DNA of 64,000 nt. Origin: Ruminiclostridium hungatei. Its GTDB lineage: Bacteria > Bacillota > Clostridia > Acetivibrionales > DSM-1351. Both the position numbers and the translations under genes were made by a program. A model generated the notes under the pieces. The model made no database searches and was not told where the DNA came from. It saw only the letters and a list, made by a program, of their open reading frames with translations. Below are positions 25,332-33,694 of this stretch, piece by piece; the stretch's first letter is position 1; each line of letters starts with the position of its first letter. The DNA is taken from contig NZ_MZGX01000029.1 of the NCBI RefSeq assembly GCF_002051585.1, positions 20,847-84,846 of the forward strand. Direction: 5' to 3'.

Positions 25332-26243
25332 TTAATACAAAAGCTTAAGCCTGCCGGTATCCCAATCCGCCAGTTCACTTACTGCCATGGATACGTTGGA
25401 ATAACCGTTGCCTATAAAATAGTCGCATTTTGCAGCAAGCCAGGTATCCTTTATTATCTCAAGGCCTTTTCTGGCCCTGTGCTCATATTCCTGGAAATGG
25501 GCTCCCGGCCCATCTGTCAGCACTCTGCCGCACTCGGTACTTATGACAATACCCGGGTAAAGCTCCCTGTACAGGCTCAAAATATCCCTGCAATCTGTCA
25601 TAAGAAACAACCTTGCGTCAGGATACAGCTCCAGCAGCTTAGCTATCTCTTCGGGATACCTCCTGTTAAGAACCGGGAGCCCGGCGACCTCGATGATTTT
25701 ATCACTTCCCCTGATATGGGCTGCAATAACCTTCCTGCCTCTCATGTATGAGTTATAGAACTCACTTATCTCGTCCAGTACAAGAGGTTGAAGCCGTATA
25801 TACTTTTTGAGCATTGAGCTGTACAGATATCTTGCAATATATCCGTAGAACGGATATTTCTCTATACAGTGCATCATGTCTCCGGCCTCCATAAAGGTAT
25901 CTTGCACTACTACACTTGCCCGGCTGTTTACCATGGCCTCAAGGCTTACATCCATGTTGTGGCACAAGTTTTCCTCCCGCAGGTTATCATGCCTCCATAC
26001 GGAAGGAAAATAGGTAAAATCGGGATTTGAGATGTCCTCGATAGTATATTCTGATACCGGTTGGAAAAATTGTTCAAAGGTATCCAGGTTTTCATCAATA
26101 CTGTACATACAGTTTTTTCCCCAGTATATTACAGGTATCCTTTTTGTTATTTCGGCAAAGTATAATTGCGTCAATACATGGTGCATATCATACCAAAACC
26201 CGTTTCCTGTGGATTTGATCAATAAAAATCTGCCGGTCTCCAT
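25332..26243 (-). CDS. Fucosyltransferase-like protein 4 (GT23-like)
   Basis: The shortest of the four paralogues (303 residues) and separate from the other three. It has the shared opening GRFLLIKSTGNGFWYDMHHV and RIPVIYWGKN, an intact donor motif IAAHIRGSDKIIEV, RLFLMTDCRDILSLY and the final CDYFIGNGYSNVSMAVSEL. These correspond to the conserved regions of FUT8/NodZ alpha-1,6-fucosyltransferases. GGGGAGGAG lies just before the ATG. It is placed 14 bases after the guanylyltransferase gene and before the E1 pair. No signal peptide or membrane helix is seen, so it acts in the cytoplasm, probably on a lipid-linked or protein acceptor. Confidence 0.8.
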   Translation of the reverse strand: METGRFLLIKSTGNGFWYDMHHVLTQLYFAEITKRIPVIYWGKNCMYSIDENLDTFEQFFQPVSEYTIEDISNPDFTYFPSVWRHDNLREENLCHNMDVSLEAMVNSRASVVVQDTFMEAGDMMHCIEKYPFYGYIARYLYSSMLKKYIRLQPLVLDEISEFYNSYMRGRKVIAAHIRGSDKIIEVAGLPVLNRRYPEEIAKLLELYPDARLFLMTDCRDILSLYRELYPGIVISTECGRVLTDGPGAHFQEYEHRARKGLEIIKDTWLAAKCDYFIGNGYSNVSMAVSELADWDTGRLKLLY

Positions 26244-26257
26244 GCTGCTCCTCCCCG

Positions 26258-27331
26258 CTACAACAGATCCTGATATCCCTTTTCCTTGAGCAGTTCTACA
26301 AGGCCTTTCACTTCCTGGGCTCTGTCACGTGGACATACGATGATTGCGTCCTTTGTGCTTACCACAATCAGGTTATCAATTCCTATGGTCGTAACAAGAG
26401 CATCCTCACTGAATATTATTGAATTACTTGTATCCATGCCCAGATGCCTTCCGCTGACCATATTCCCGTCGGCATCAGCCTTGCCGGTTTTTGCCAGAGA
26501 GTCTATGCTCCCTATATCATCCCAGTCAAACTCGCCTTTAATTACATAGATACAGTCTGTTTTTTCCAGCACCCCATTGTCAAAGGATATATTTTGTATT
26601 TTATTATATGCATCATTCAAATATCTGTTACCTGTGGGTAATTTTGAATGCTTAACTGCATGGCTGATATTTTCATCATGCTCGGGCAGGTATTTTTTCA
26701 CGCTATTCATTATTGCGTCCATGCTTCCTACCAGAATTCCGCCATTCCAAAGAAATTCCCCGGATTCAAAAAACTTCCTGGCATTATCAATATCCGGCTT
26801 TTCTATAAACTTTTGAACTATTAATATCCGCTCGTCATCACCTTTTTCACTGTCCACCTGTATATATCCATACCCTGTTGCAGGATAGGAAGGAGTAATC
26901 CCCACGATTACAAGGGCTTTGGTCTTTTCTGCCGCATCATAGGCTCTCTCCAGGGCTTCCTTATACTTTTCCCGGTCATTGACATAACCATCTGCCGGAA
27001 CAAAGCAGATCAGACCTTCTCCAAATCTTTTTTTCAAAGTCATGGTTGCAAACTCTATACATGCGGCTGTATTTTTTTTAAAAGGCTCCAGAATGATGTT
27101 CTCACCGGGAATCAGATTTTTTACTGTATTGCGAGTGATGTTTTTTAGGCGTTTATCGGTAACAATAAAGCAATGGTCAGCAGGGACAGTCTGAAGCAAG
27201 CGTTCAACGGTCTTTACCAGCATGCAACTGCCATTGTCAACATTAACGAACTGCTTTGGCCTCGTTTCCCGAGATATTGGCCACAATCTGGTACCTGAGC
27301 CTCCTGCCATTATAACTGCGAATCTTTCCAT
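26258..27331 (-). CDS. manC: Mannose-1-phosphate guanylyltransferase
   Basis: Makes GDP-mannose from mannose-1-phosphate and GTP. The 357-residue protein begins with the nucleotidyltransferase signature VIMAGGSGTRLWPISRETRP and has FVPADG, the VGITPSYPATGYGYIQ block and FIEKPD, all typical of the GMP family. It lacks the C-terminal phosphomannose isomerase domain of bifunctional enzymes. The ATG at 27331 or 27337 follows GGAG; the former gives the usual short lead before AVIMAGG. It is the first gene of the long minus-strand operon and supplies the substrate of Gmd, so it links the transferases to the GDP-fucose pathway. Confidence 0.93.
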   Translation of the reverse strand: MERFAVIMAGGSGTRLWPISRETRPKQFVNVDNGSCMLVKTVERLLQTVPADHCFIVTDKRLKNITRNTVKNLIPGENIILEPFKKNTAACIEFATMTLKKRFGEGLICFVPADGYVNDREKYKEALERAYDAAEKTKALVIVGITPSYPATGYGYIQVDSEKGDDERILIVQKFIEKPDIDNARKFFESGEFLWNGGILVGSMDAIMNSVKKYLPEHDENISHAVKHSKLPTGNRYLNDAYNKIQNISFDNGVLEKTDCIYVIKGEFDWDDIGSIDSLAKTGKADADGNMVSGRHLGMDTSNSIIFSEDALVTTIGIDNLIVVSTKDAIIVCPRDRAQEVKGLVELLKEKGYQDLL

Positions 27332-27523
27332 TTCCATCAATCTCCAAAAATAATGTTTTTAATCTATTTTATGTGAATTGGCAAACCGAGGTTCATGTAA
27401 TTTTACATTTATGTAAACTCTCCTTCCGGCAAATTGCCGAACCTGTTGTGAAAAGCAAAAATGCCTGATAAAATATTCGTATGAATTTCCGGACAGTTTT
27501 TGGGACGGGGGATGCGGGATAAT

Positions 27524-28588
27524 ATGATTGAACTGGTTGATAAAATACTTATATTTTTGTCTTGTCTGATACTGTTGATTATTGATGCAGGTTACGGCCT
27601 GAGTGTTGTCCCTGTTATAACAGCTCTGACCCTTTCAGCCCTTAACACCTACTTTGATACAAAGGCAATGAGGATTCTCTCTGCCCTGGGCTATACTGCT
27701 CTGTGCCAATTTGCTCCTCAATTTCTGGTTTTTCTGCCCCTGGTTTGCTATGATATTTTTGTGACAGTGGAGCAGCCCATTGCACTTATTGCGCTTGTTC
27801 CGCTTATTACGCATTTTTCGAAGGACTCAAATACCGTCTTTCTCGTATTAGCCATACTCGCAGCCTTTTCATATCTGCTCAGGCTGCGGACCCTTAACCT
27901 TAAAAATACAAGGCTGCAGTACATGCTTTTGCGCGATACCTCCAAAGAGAAATCCCTGCTTTTGGAAAAGAAGAACAATGAATTGATGGAAAAGCAGGAT
28001 TATGAAATCAATATGGCTACTCTTAATGAAAGAAACCGGATTTCCATGGAAATCCACGACAATGTGGGGCACCTGCTCTCCCGCTGTCTGCTTCAGTTGG
28101 GGGCCTTGATGACCATAAACAAGGACTTGAGCCTCAGCGAGAATCTATCCTCCATAAAAAACACCCTGTCCCAGGCAATGGACAGTATCAGGACAAGCGT
28201 GCACAATCTCCATGACCAGTCTCTTGATCTGTATTCCTCCATAAAGGGCCTGACGGATAATTTTGAATTTTGCCGGATTCATTTGGATTATGATATAAAC
28301 GGTACTATGGGCAAAAAGTTGAAATACTGCTTTATAACAATTGTCAAGGAAGCCCTTTCCAACATCCTAAGGCACTCCAATGCCACGGAAGTCTCTGTTT
28401 CCCTCATAGAGCATCCGGCCCTGTACCAGCTTATTGTACAGGATAACGGAAAAGTCACCGGCTACAATATTGAAAATGGTATCGGCCTCAGCAATATTTC
28501 AGAGCGGGTGCGGAATTTCAACGGAAATATGCATATAAATATAGAAAACGGCTTTAAGATATTTATTTCAATACCAAAAGAGAATTAA
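27524..28588 (+). CDS. Sensor histidine kinase (NarL/DesK-type, HisKA_3)
   Basis: About 354 residues. The first 130 residues hold four or five short hydrophobic helices with little extracytoplasmic sequence, so the signal is probably sensed in or near the membrane. A coiled linker leads to the dimerisation helix with the phospho-acceptor His in RNRISMEIHDNVGHLL, then the ATPase domain with N-box EALSNILRHSNA and the GIGLSNISERV motif. The start at 27524 is chosen among several weak options (also 27512). It pairs with the response regulator 135 bases downstream. The signal and targets are unknown; the following small transporter gene may be regulated by it. Confidence 0.9.
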   Translation: MIELVDKILIFLSCLILLIIDAGYGLSVVPVITALTLSALNTYFDTKAMRILSALGYTALCQFAPQFLVFLPLVCYDIFVTVEQPIALIALVPLITHFSKDSNTVFLVLAILAAFSYLLRLRTLNLKNTRLQYMLLRDTSKEKSLLLEKKNNELMEKQDYEINMATLNERNRISMEIHDNVGHLLSRCLLQLGALMTINKDLSLSENLSSIKNTLSQAMDSIRTSVHNLHDQSLDLYSSIKGLTDNFEFCRIHLDYDINGTMGKKLKYCFITIVKEALSNILRHSNATEVSVSLIEHPALYQLIVQDNGKVTGYNIENGIGLSNISERVRNFNGNMHINIENGFKIFISIPKEN

Positions 28589-28599
28589 CCTGCAAGTAT

Positions 28600-28712
28600 G
28601 GCAGATTGGAGCCTGGCGTGAAAGATACATGTGGCAGGTCAACGTGGATTTCACGCAGCGAAAGCCACTACGTGTCTTTCATTACTGTTTGTGTACGCGC
28701 TATGCGCGTAGA
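28600..28712 (+). other. Structured spacer between kinase and response regulator
   Basis: This 135-bp gap contains three inverted repeats: GCGTGAAA with TTTCACGC, an imperfect TGAAAGAtACaTgTGGC with GCCACTACGTGTCTTTCA, and the perfect short hairpin TACGCGC-TAT-GCGCGTA just before the ribosome binding site. The transcript would be strongly folded here; it may set the kinase-to-regulator ratio. Confidence 0.5.
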
Positions 28713-28723
28713 TGGGAGATAAT

Positions 28724-29344
28724 ATGAATATTTTGATAGTTGATGATGACAGGCTTGTCTGTGTCTCATTAAAAACAATATTGGAAGCCGATCCTGAAAT
28801 CTCGGTTACAGGTACAGGAAATAACGGACAGCAGGCAATAGAGCTGTACCGCCGGCACAAGCCCGACATCCTGCTCATGGATATAAGAATGGATACCATG
28901 ACAGGCCTGGATGCAGGAGAGATACTTTTAAAGGAGTACCCGGCCGCCCGTATTCTGTATCTTACAACTTTTTCAGATGATGCCTATATTGTAAGAGCGC
29001 TCAAAATCGGAGCCAAGGGCTACCTGTTGAAGCAAAATTTTGAAAGTATCATCCCTGCGTTAAAAGCAGTTTATACAGGACAGCGGGTTTTCGGAGATGA
29101 AATAATTACAAAACTGCCTGCCCTTATTCATGGGGGCGGTTCCCCAGGCTTTTCAAACTATGACCTTACTGAAAAGGAGACTGAGCTTCTGGTGCATATA
29201 TCGGAGGGCCTAAGCAACAGGGAGATATCCGAAGCTATGTTTCTTAGCGAAGGCACGGTGAGAAACTACATCAGCATTTTGCTGGAAAAGCTGAACTTAA
29301 GAGACAGAACACAACTGGCGGTTTTCTATTATAAGAACAGGTAA
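28724..29344 (+). CDS. Response regulator, NarL/LuxR family
   Basis: The 206-residue protein has a receiver domain with the acidic pocket (VDDDR), the phospho-acceptor Asp in ILLMDIRMD, the Thr in YLTTFSDD and the Lys in GAKGYLLKQ. A C-terminal LuxR-type helix-turn-helix follows: LTEKETELLVHISEGLSNREI ... LSEGTVRNYIS. The ATG at 28724 follows GGGAG by 5 bases; the ATG at 28712 lies upstream of that site. It is the partner of the kinase encoded before it. It would activate or repress target promoters when phosphorylated; no target site was identified. Confidence 0.93.
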   Translation: MNILIVDDDRLVCVSLKTILEADPEISVTGTGNNGQQAIELYRRHKPDILLMDIRMDTMTGLDAGEILLKEYPAARILYLTTFSDDAYIVRALKIGAKGYLLKQNFESIIPALKAVYTGQRVFGDEIITKLPALIHGGGSPGFSNYDLTEKETELLVHISEGLSNREISEAMFLSEGTVRNYISILLEKLNLRDRTQLAVFYYKNR

Positions 29345-29496
29345 AGGCCGGCTTATTCCTGTCTCAGATCCATACACCCTTGTATAGCCGGAGGAAGCTC
29401 CGGGGAATACTATCCTTGAATATCAAGCCCTTATGTATTTATACCGGTTAATAAGATAATTGTTATAAAAGCAAAGGATAAATTAAGGATTCAATC

Positions 29497-29838
29497 ATGC
29501 CTGTAAAATATATAGTTTTGACAATCTTAAACTCTGCCATAACGATTTCCGGCCAAGTGCTCTGGAAGCTGGCAGTGATGAAAACCGCAGGATATAATTA
29601 TAAACTTTTAATAAACCCTCTTATAATTTCTGGAGTTTTGGCCTATGGCCTGTCAACAGCGCTCTGGCTTTTTATCCTGTCCAAAGTCCCATTTTCTGTT
29701 GCATATGCCATGACGAGCACCACCTATCTCTTCAGCCTTTTTGCAGGGTACTATATATTTAATGAAGCTATTACGCTGACCAAAGTGGCAGGAGTGGTAT
29801 TTATACTGGCAGGAGTTATTTTTTTTACCCGGACATAG
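29497..29838 (+). CDS. Small four-helix DMT/SMR-family transporter
   Basis: The 113 residues are almost wholly hydrophobic and form four helices. The pattern ILNSAITISGQVLWKLA near the N-terminus and PFSVAYAMTSTTYLFSLFAGYYIFNE in helix 3 are typical of the drug/metabolite transporter superfamily, close to EmrE and ArnE/ArnF. It probably works as a dimer. TAAGGA lies 7 bases before the ATG. ArnE-like proteins flip lipid-linked sugars, EmrE-like proteins export cations; sequence does not decide. It follows the two-component system by 150 bases on the same strand. Confidence 0.82.
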   Translation: MPVKYIVLTILNSAITISGQVLWKLAVMKTAGYNYKLLINPLIISGVLAYGLSTALWLFILSKVPFSVAYAMTSTTYLFSLFAGYYIFNEAITLTKVAGVVFILAGVIFFTRT

Positions 29839-29914
29839 GCAGTATGCAGCCTGCGTAATACCAGTTGAAAATATTTGTCATATATGATACTCTAGTATAG
29901 ATTTTAAAATACAC

Positions 29915-30143
29915 AGGCCATGAAGCGGAATAGTAAAGGTAAATGCTCCTACAGAGAGTTGTACAGCGCAGTTGCGGTGGTGAAAGTACAGCAGGCAGCA
30001 CACTTTGAACTCGCCGTGGAGCCGCTGCTAAAAACAGCCGTATATCTACGTTACAGATATCAAGTGGGCTTTGTCTTCAAGGATTGGGCCAACGAGAGTG
30101 GTACCGCGGATTAACCCGTCTCTTTATCAGAGACGGGTTTTAT
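29915..30143 (+). promoter_or_regulatory. T-box leader controlling leuS
   Basis: The invariant T-box sequence AGTGGTACCGCGG (30097-30109) precedes a terminator made of AACCCGTCTCT (30113-30123) and AGAGACGGGTT (30129-30139) with a T-rich tail. Upstream, Stem I contains an AGAGAG bulge near 29953. The likely specifier codon is CUC (30010-30012) in a TTTGAA-CUC-GCC context, which matches leucine. Uncharged tRNA-Leu would stabilise the antiterminator and allow leuS transcription. Confidence 0.93.
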
Positions 30144-30191
30144 AAATTTTACCTACAAAGGCTATAATTATTTTCAAAAGGAGTTGATTAA

Positions 30192-32636
30192 ATGCCATAC
30201 TCAGCAGATATAGATAGAAAGTGGCAAAAAAAGTGGGCAGATACGGATATTTACAGATTCAATCCCGAAAACATCGACAAAAAGCTTTACTGCCTTGAAA
30301 TGTTTTCATACCCCTCAGGAGCAAATTTGCACGTTGGGCATTGGTATAACTACGGCCTCACAGATTCCTGGGCCAGAATGAAAAGAATGCAGGGCTACGA
30401 GGTATTTCATCCCATGGGATTTGATGCTTTTGGCCTTCCCGCCGAAAACTATGCCATAAAAACAGGCATACATCCCCAGGATTCTACTTTGAAAAACATT
30501 GAAACCATGGAAGGCCAGCTCAAGGAAATGGGCGCGACCTTTGACTGGAACTATGAAATAAAGACCTGCATGCCTGATTACTATAAATGGACACAGTGGC
30601 TCTTTCTCCAGTTATATAAATCCGGACTGGCCTACAGAAAAAATGCACCGGTTAACTGGTGCCCCAAGTGCAACACGGTGCTGGCCAACGAACAGGTTGT
30701 AGACGGAGCCTGTGAACGGTGTGACACAGAAGTGACAAAAAGAGACTTGACCCAGTGGTTTTTTAAGATCACCGAGTATGCCCAGGAGCTGCTGGACAAG
30801 CTGGATACCATCGACTGGCCCGAGAAGACAAAGAAAATACAGACAAACTGGATAGGCCGTTCAGAGGGAGCTGAAATTTCCTTCAAGGTAGCAGGCCAAG
30901 ATTTAGAATTCCAGGTATTTACCACAAGAGCGGACACTCTCTACGGCGTGACCTATGTTGTACTGGCGCCGGAAAACCCAATTGTGGATAATATTACCGC
31001 TGCCGATAACAGAGCGGCAGTTGAAAACTACATCCGGGAAACAAAGAAGCAGACAGAAATTGAAAGACTTTCAACTGTAAAGGAAAAAACCGGTGTATTT
31101 ACCGGCGCCTATGCAATTCACCCCATAACAGGCGAGCAGGTTCCCATATGGATTGCGGATTATGTCCTGGCAAGCTATGGTACAGGATGTGTCATGGCAG
31201 TTCCTTCACATGACGAGCGCGACTATGACTTTGCCAAAAAATACAGCCTCGACATAAGGAGAGTTATCAGGAGTGCAGACGGCTCCGAGGATGAGCTGCC
31301 TTACTGTGAATACGGAGTACTGGTAAACAGTGCCGAGTTCGACGGCATGGCATCAGCGGACGGAAAGCTTGCAATAGTGAAGAAACTGGAGGCCAATGGC
31401 AAAGGCAGCCTGAAAATCAACTATAGGCTCAGAGACTGGCTTGTATCACGACAGAGGTACTGGGGCTCACCAATTCCCGTTGTTTACTGTGAGCACTGCG
31501 GAGAGGTAGCCGTACCAGAAGAAAATCTTCCTGTTCTTCTGCCCTATGATGTTGAATTTGCTCCCGACGGAGAATCCCCGCTCAAGAAAAGCGCGGAATT
31601 CATGAATACTACCTGTCCCAAGTGCGGAGGCCCGGCGCAAAGAGATCCAGATACCCTGGACACCTTTGTATGCTCTTCCTTCTATTACTTGAGATATGCC
31701 GATAATAAAAACAACGAAAAATGCTTTGACACAGACTGGATCAACAAGCTCCTACCCGTTGACAAATACGTGGGCGGAGCGGAGCATGCGGCAATGCATC
31801 TGCTCTATGCGCGATTCATAACCAAGGCCCTGCGGGATCTTGGGCATCTGAACTTCGACGAACCCTTCCTCTCCCTGGTGCACCAGGGAACCATCCTGGG
31901 CCCAGACGGCAACAGGATGAGCAAGTCAAAAGGAAATACCATTTCTCCCGATGTGTACGTGAGAAAGTATGGTTCGGATATATTCAGAATGTACCTTGGT
32001 TTCGGCTTCAACTATGTTGACGGCGGCCCATGGAGCGATGACGGTATAAAGGCTATTTCAAGGTTCACTTCCAGAATTGAACGTCTGGCTGAAAGCCTGC
32101 AGGAGCAGAAGGCAAAACCGGCTAGAACTGATATGGATAAGGATGACAAGGAACTCAACTTCGTAAGGCATACAGCAATAAAAGGTGCCTCCCAGGATAC
32201 CGACCGCTTCCAGTTCAACACTGCCATATCACGTTGTATGGAGCTTGTAAATGCGTTATATAAGTATGATGCTGAGGTTAAAACTAAGAACATCAAGCTG
32301 TTTGAGGAAACCATCCTGGATTTGGTGAAGCTTGTAGCTCCTTTTGCACCGCATTTTGCAGAGGAAATGTGGGAACAGTTGGGCTATGAGTATTCCGTAT
32401 TCAATCAAAAATGGCCTGAGTTTGATGAAAAGGCTCTGGTTCGTGATACCATTGAGGTGGCTGTTCAGATTAACGGAACAGTAAGAGGCAAGATTGAGAT
32501 ATCCGCCACTGCCGATAACAGCGAAGCTGAAAACGCTGCCCTGGCCGATGAAAAAATCCGTCAGTTCCTTGATGGAAAAGAAGTTAAAAAGGTGATTGTC
32601 GTCAAAGGCAGACTTGTGAATATAGTAGCAAAATAA
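30192..32636 (+). CDS. leuS: Leucyl-tRNA synthetase
   Basis: Charges tRNA-Leu with leucine. The 814-residue class I enzyme has the HIGH-type motif in [15 protein letters not shown] and the KMSKS motif in [13 protein letters not shown]1 editing domain between them contains the [11 protein letters not shown] and [13 protein letters not shown] blocks that hydrolyse mischarged tRNA. Zinc-binding cysteines are seen in [15 protein letters not shown] and in a [19 protein letters not shown] segment. The length and C-terminal [13 protein letters not shown] end are usual for the bacterial form. AAAGGAG is about 8 bases before the ATG, and expression is set by the T-box leader upstream. Confidence 0.98.
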   Translation: MPYSADIDRKWQKKWADTDIYRFNPENIDKKLYCLEMFSYPSGANLHVGHWYNYGLTDSWARMKRMQGYEVFHPMGFDAFGLPAENYAIKTGIHPQDSTLKNIETMEGQLKEMGATFDWNYEIKTCMPDYYKWTQWLFLQLYKSGLAYRKNAPVNWCPKCNTVLANEQVVDGACERCDTEVTKRDLTQWFFKITEYAQELLDKLDTIDWPEKTKKIQTNWIGRSEGAEISFKVAGQDLEFQVFTTRADTLYGVTYVVLAPENPIVDNITAADNRAAVENYIRETKKQTEIERLSTVKEKTGVFTGAYAIHPITGEQVPIWIADYVLASYGTGCVMAVPSHDERDYDFAKKYSLDIRRVIRSADGSEDELPYCEYGVLVNSAEFDGMASADGKLAIVKKLEANGKGSLKINYRLRDWLVSRQRYWGSPIPVVYCEHCGEVAVPEENLPVLLPYDVEFAPDGESPLKKSAEFMNTTCPKCGGPAQRDPDTLDTFVCSSFYYLRYADNKNNEKCFDTDWINKLLPVDKYVGGAEHAAMHLLYARFITKALRDLGHLNFDEPFLSLVHQGTILGPDGNRMSKSKGNTISPDVYVRKYGSDIFRMYLGFGFNYVDGGPWSDDGIKAISRFTSRIERLAESLQEQKAKPARTDMDKDDKELNFVRHTAIKGASQDTDRFQFNTAISRCMELVNALYKYDAEVKTKNIKLFEETILDLVKLVAPFAPHFAEEMWEQLGYEYSVFNQKWPEFDEKALVRDTIEVAVQINGTVRGKIEISATADNSEAENAALADEKIRQFLDGKEVKKVIVVKGRLVNIVAK

Positions 32637-32660
32637 CCACTGAAAAAATAAATATGATAT

Positions 32661-32696
32661 AAATAGTCGGAGATGTAACATCCGGCTATTTTTTTA
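32661..32696 (+). terminator. Terminator of leuS
   Basis: AATAGTCGGA pairs with TCCGGCTATT across a 9-base loop, followed by seven T. It begins 25 bases past the leuS stop codon. Confidence 0.88.
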
Positions 32697-32835
32697 CGTT
32701 ATATTTATAGAAAGAAATAGAAGAAAATTTTTTTGAGCTGATAAATAATGGACAGGCATAAACTTTTCAGTTTATTTCACTTATTATGCATAATGTGGTA
32801 ATATTTTTATATAGTCATGTAAAAAGGAGGCCTTT

Positions 32836-33402
32836 ATGGAAATAACCTTTTACAGAAAACTGGCTGACAGGGTCGCCGAGTCAGTTATAAACAGCCACGA
32901 ATACTCCGAATCCGAAGCAAAAAGAATCAGGTATGGGCTGGTATGCATATTTTCGGACTTATATAAATTTATCCTTATGTTTGTGTGCTTTTCTCTGTTT
33001 TCGGCTACCAGGGAATTTTTGCTGGCTTTTCTGGCCGTCCTTTTGCTCCGACCTGTTTTAGGAGGATATCATGCCAAAAGTGAGGTGACATGTATCTTCG
33101 TTTCCTTTGCAACCATGCTTGCAAGTGTTGTGGCGGGAAAAAGCAATCTGCTCCCCTCCTATCTGCAAATTGCACTGCTTTTTCTGCTGCCCCTGGTGTG
33201 TATCCTGATTGCTCCTGTCAGAACCAGAAAGGTTATAGAAAAGAAGCTCAAGTATAAAATACTGGGGGCATTACTCACCACCGCCTTGTTGCTGCTTGAC
33301 TATTTCCTGATACAGGATCAGATTCTTCAGGTGTCTGTAATTATTATATATTTTCTGTCAATTTATCAGCTAATAAAAAACAAAAAACACCAAAGAATAT
33401 AA
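32836..33402 (+). CDS. agrB: AgrB-like peptide-processing membrane protease
   Basis: AgrB cleaves and cyclises the AgrD precursor of an autoinducing peptide at the membrane. The 188-residue product has the family core LLRPVLGGYHAKSEVTC. The His and Cys are separated by six residues, the same spacing as the catalytic His77 and Cys84 of Staphylococcus AgrB. Four to six hydrophobic helices surround it. AAGGAGG lies before the ATG. The small agrD-like gene starts 89 bases downstream and an AgrC-like kinase follows, so this is a quorum-sensing locus. Confidence 0.93.
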   Translation: MEITFYRKLADRVAESVINSHEYSESEAKRIRYGLVCIFSDLYKFILMFVCFSLFSATREFLLAFLAVLLLRPVLGGYHAKSEVTCIFVSFATMLASVVAGKSNLLPSYLQIALLFLLPLVCILIAPVRTRKVIEKKLKYKILGALLTTALLLLDYFLIQDQILQVSVIIIYFLSIYQLIKNKKHQRI

Positions 33403-33429
33403 GATATTTTAATAAATTTTAAAATTTTA

Positions 33430-33460
33430 TTGACTTTTTTGTAAAAAAGAGGGATTATTT
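33430..33460 (+). promoter_or_regulatory. Possible promoter of the agrD-like gene
   Basis: TTGACT near 33430 is followed after 18 bases by ATTATT, about 40 bases before the agrD-like start. The -10 element is weak, so it is only a candidate. Confidence 0.3.
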
Positions 33461-33491
33461 AATTAGTGTATTGATGAAAGGAGTGATTCAA

Positions 33492-33596
33492 TTGAAAAGA
33501 AAACTGCTTAGGTCAATCGGGTTATGTTCCTTACTTATTACTGGCTTAGTTTCTGGCGCAGCTAAATTCTGGTTCTACTTTGAGCCTAACGAGTAG
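33492..33596 (+). CDS. agrD: AgrD-like autoinducing peptide precursor (34 residues)
   Basis: A TTG start with AAAGGAG 8 bases upstream opens a 34-codon frame; an in-frame ATG at 33474 lies before the site. The basic amphipathic N-terminus (MKRKLLRSIGLCSLL) and the aromatic-acidic C-terminus (KFWFYFEPNE) have the layout of AgrD, as does the place between agrB and the kinase. Two things are odd. The only cysteine is in the leader, none is where the thiolactone ring should form, and the acidic tail stops after four residues. If cyclic, the ring might close through Ser21. The frame is too short for automatic gene finders. Confidence 0.75.
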   Translation: MKRKLLRSIGLCSLLITGLVSGAAKFWFYFEPNE

Positions 33597-33622
33597 TAAT
33601 AACAATTTGTTTCAAATCACAG

Positions 33623-33679
33623 AAAACCCTTTAATACTTTAATATATGTACTTTAGCATATGGTATTTTAGGGTTTTTT
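33623..33679 (+). terminator. Terminator or attenuator between agrD and the AgrC-like gene
   Basis: AAAACCCTTTAATAC (33623-33637) pairs, with two mismatches, with GTATTTTAGGGTTTT, followed by a T run ending at 33679. It ends 16 bases before the kinase gene and may reduce read-through into it. Confidence 0.75.
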
Positions 33680-33694
33680 GCTATATCCCGGGAG

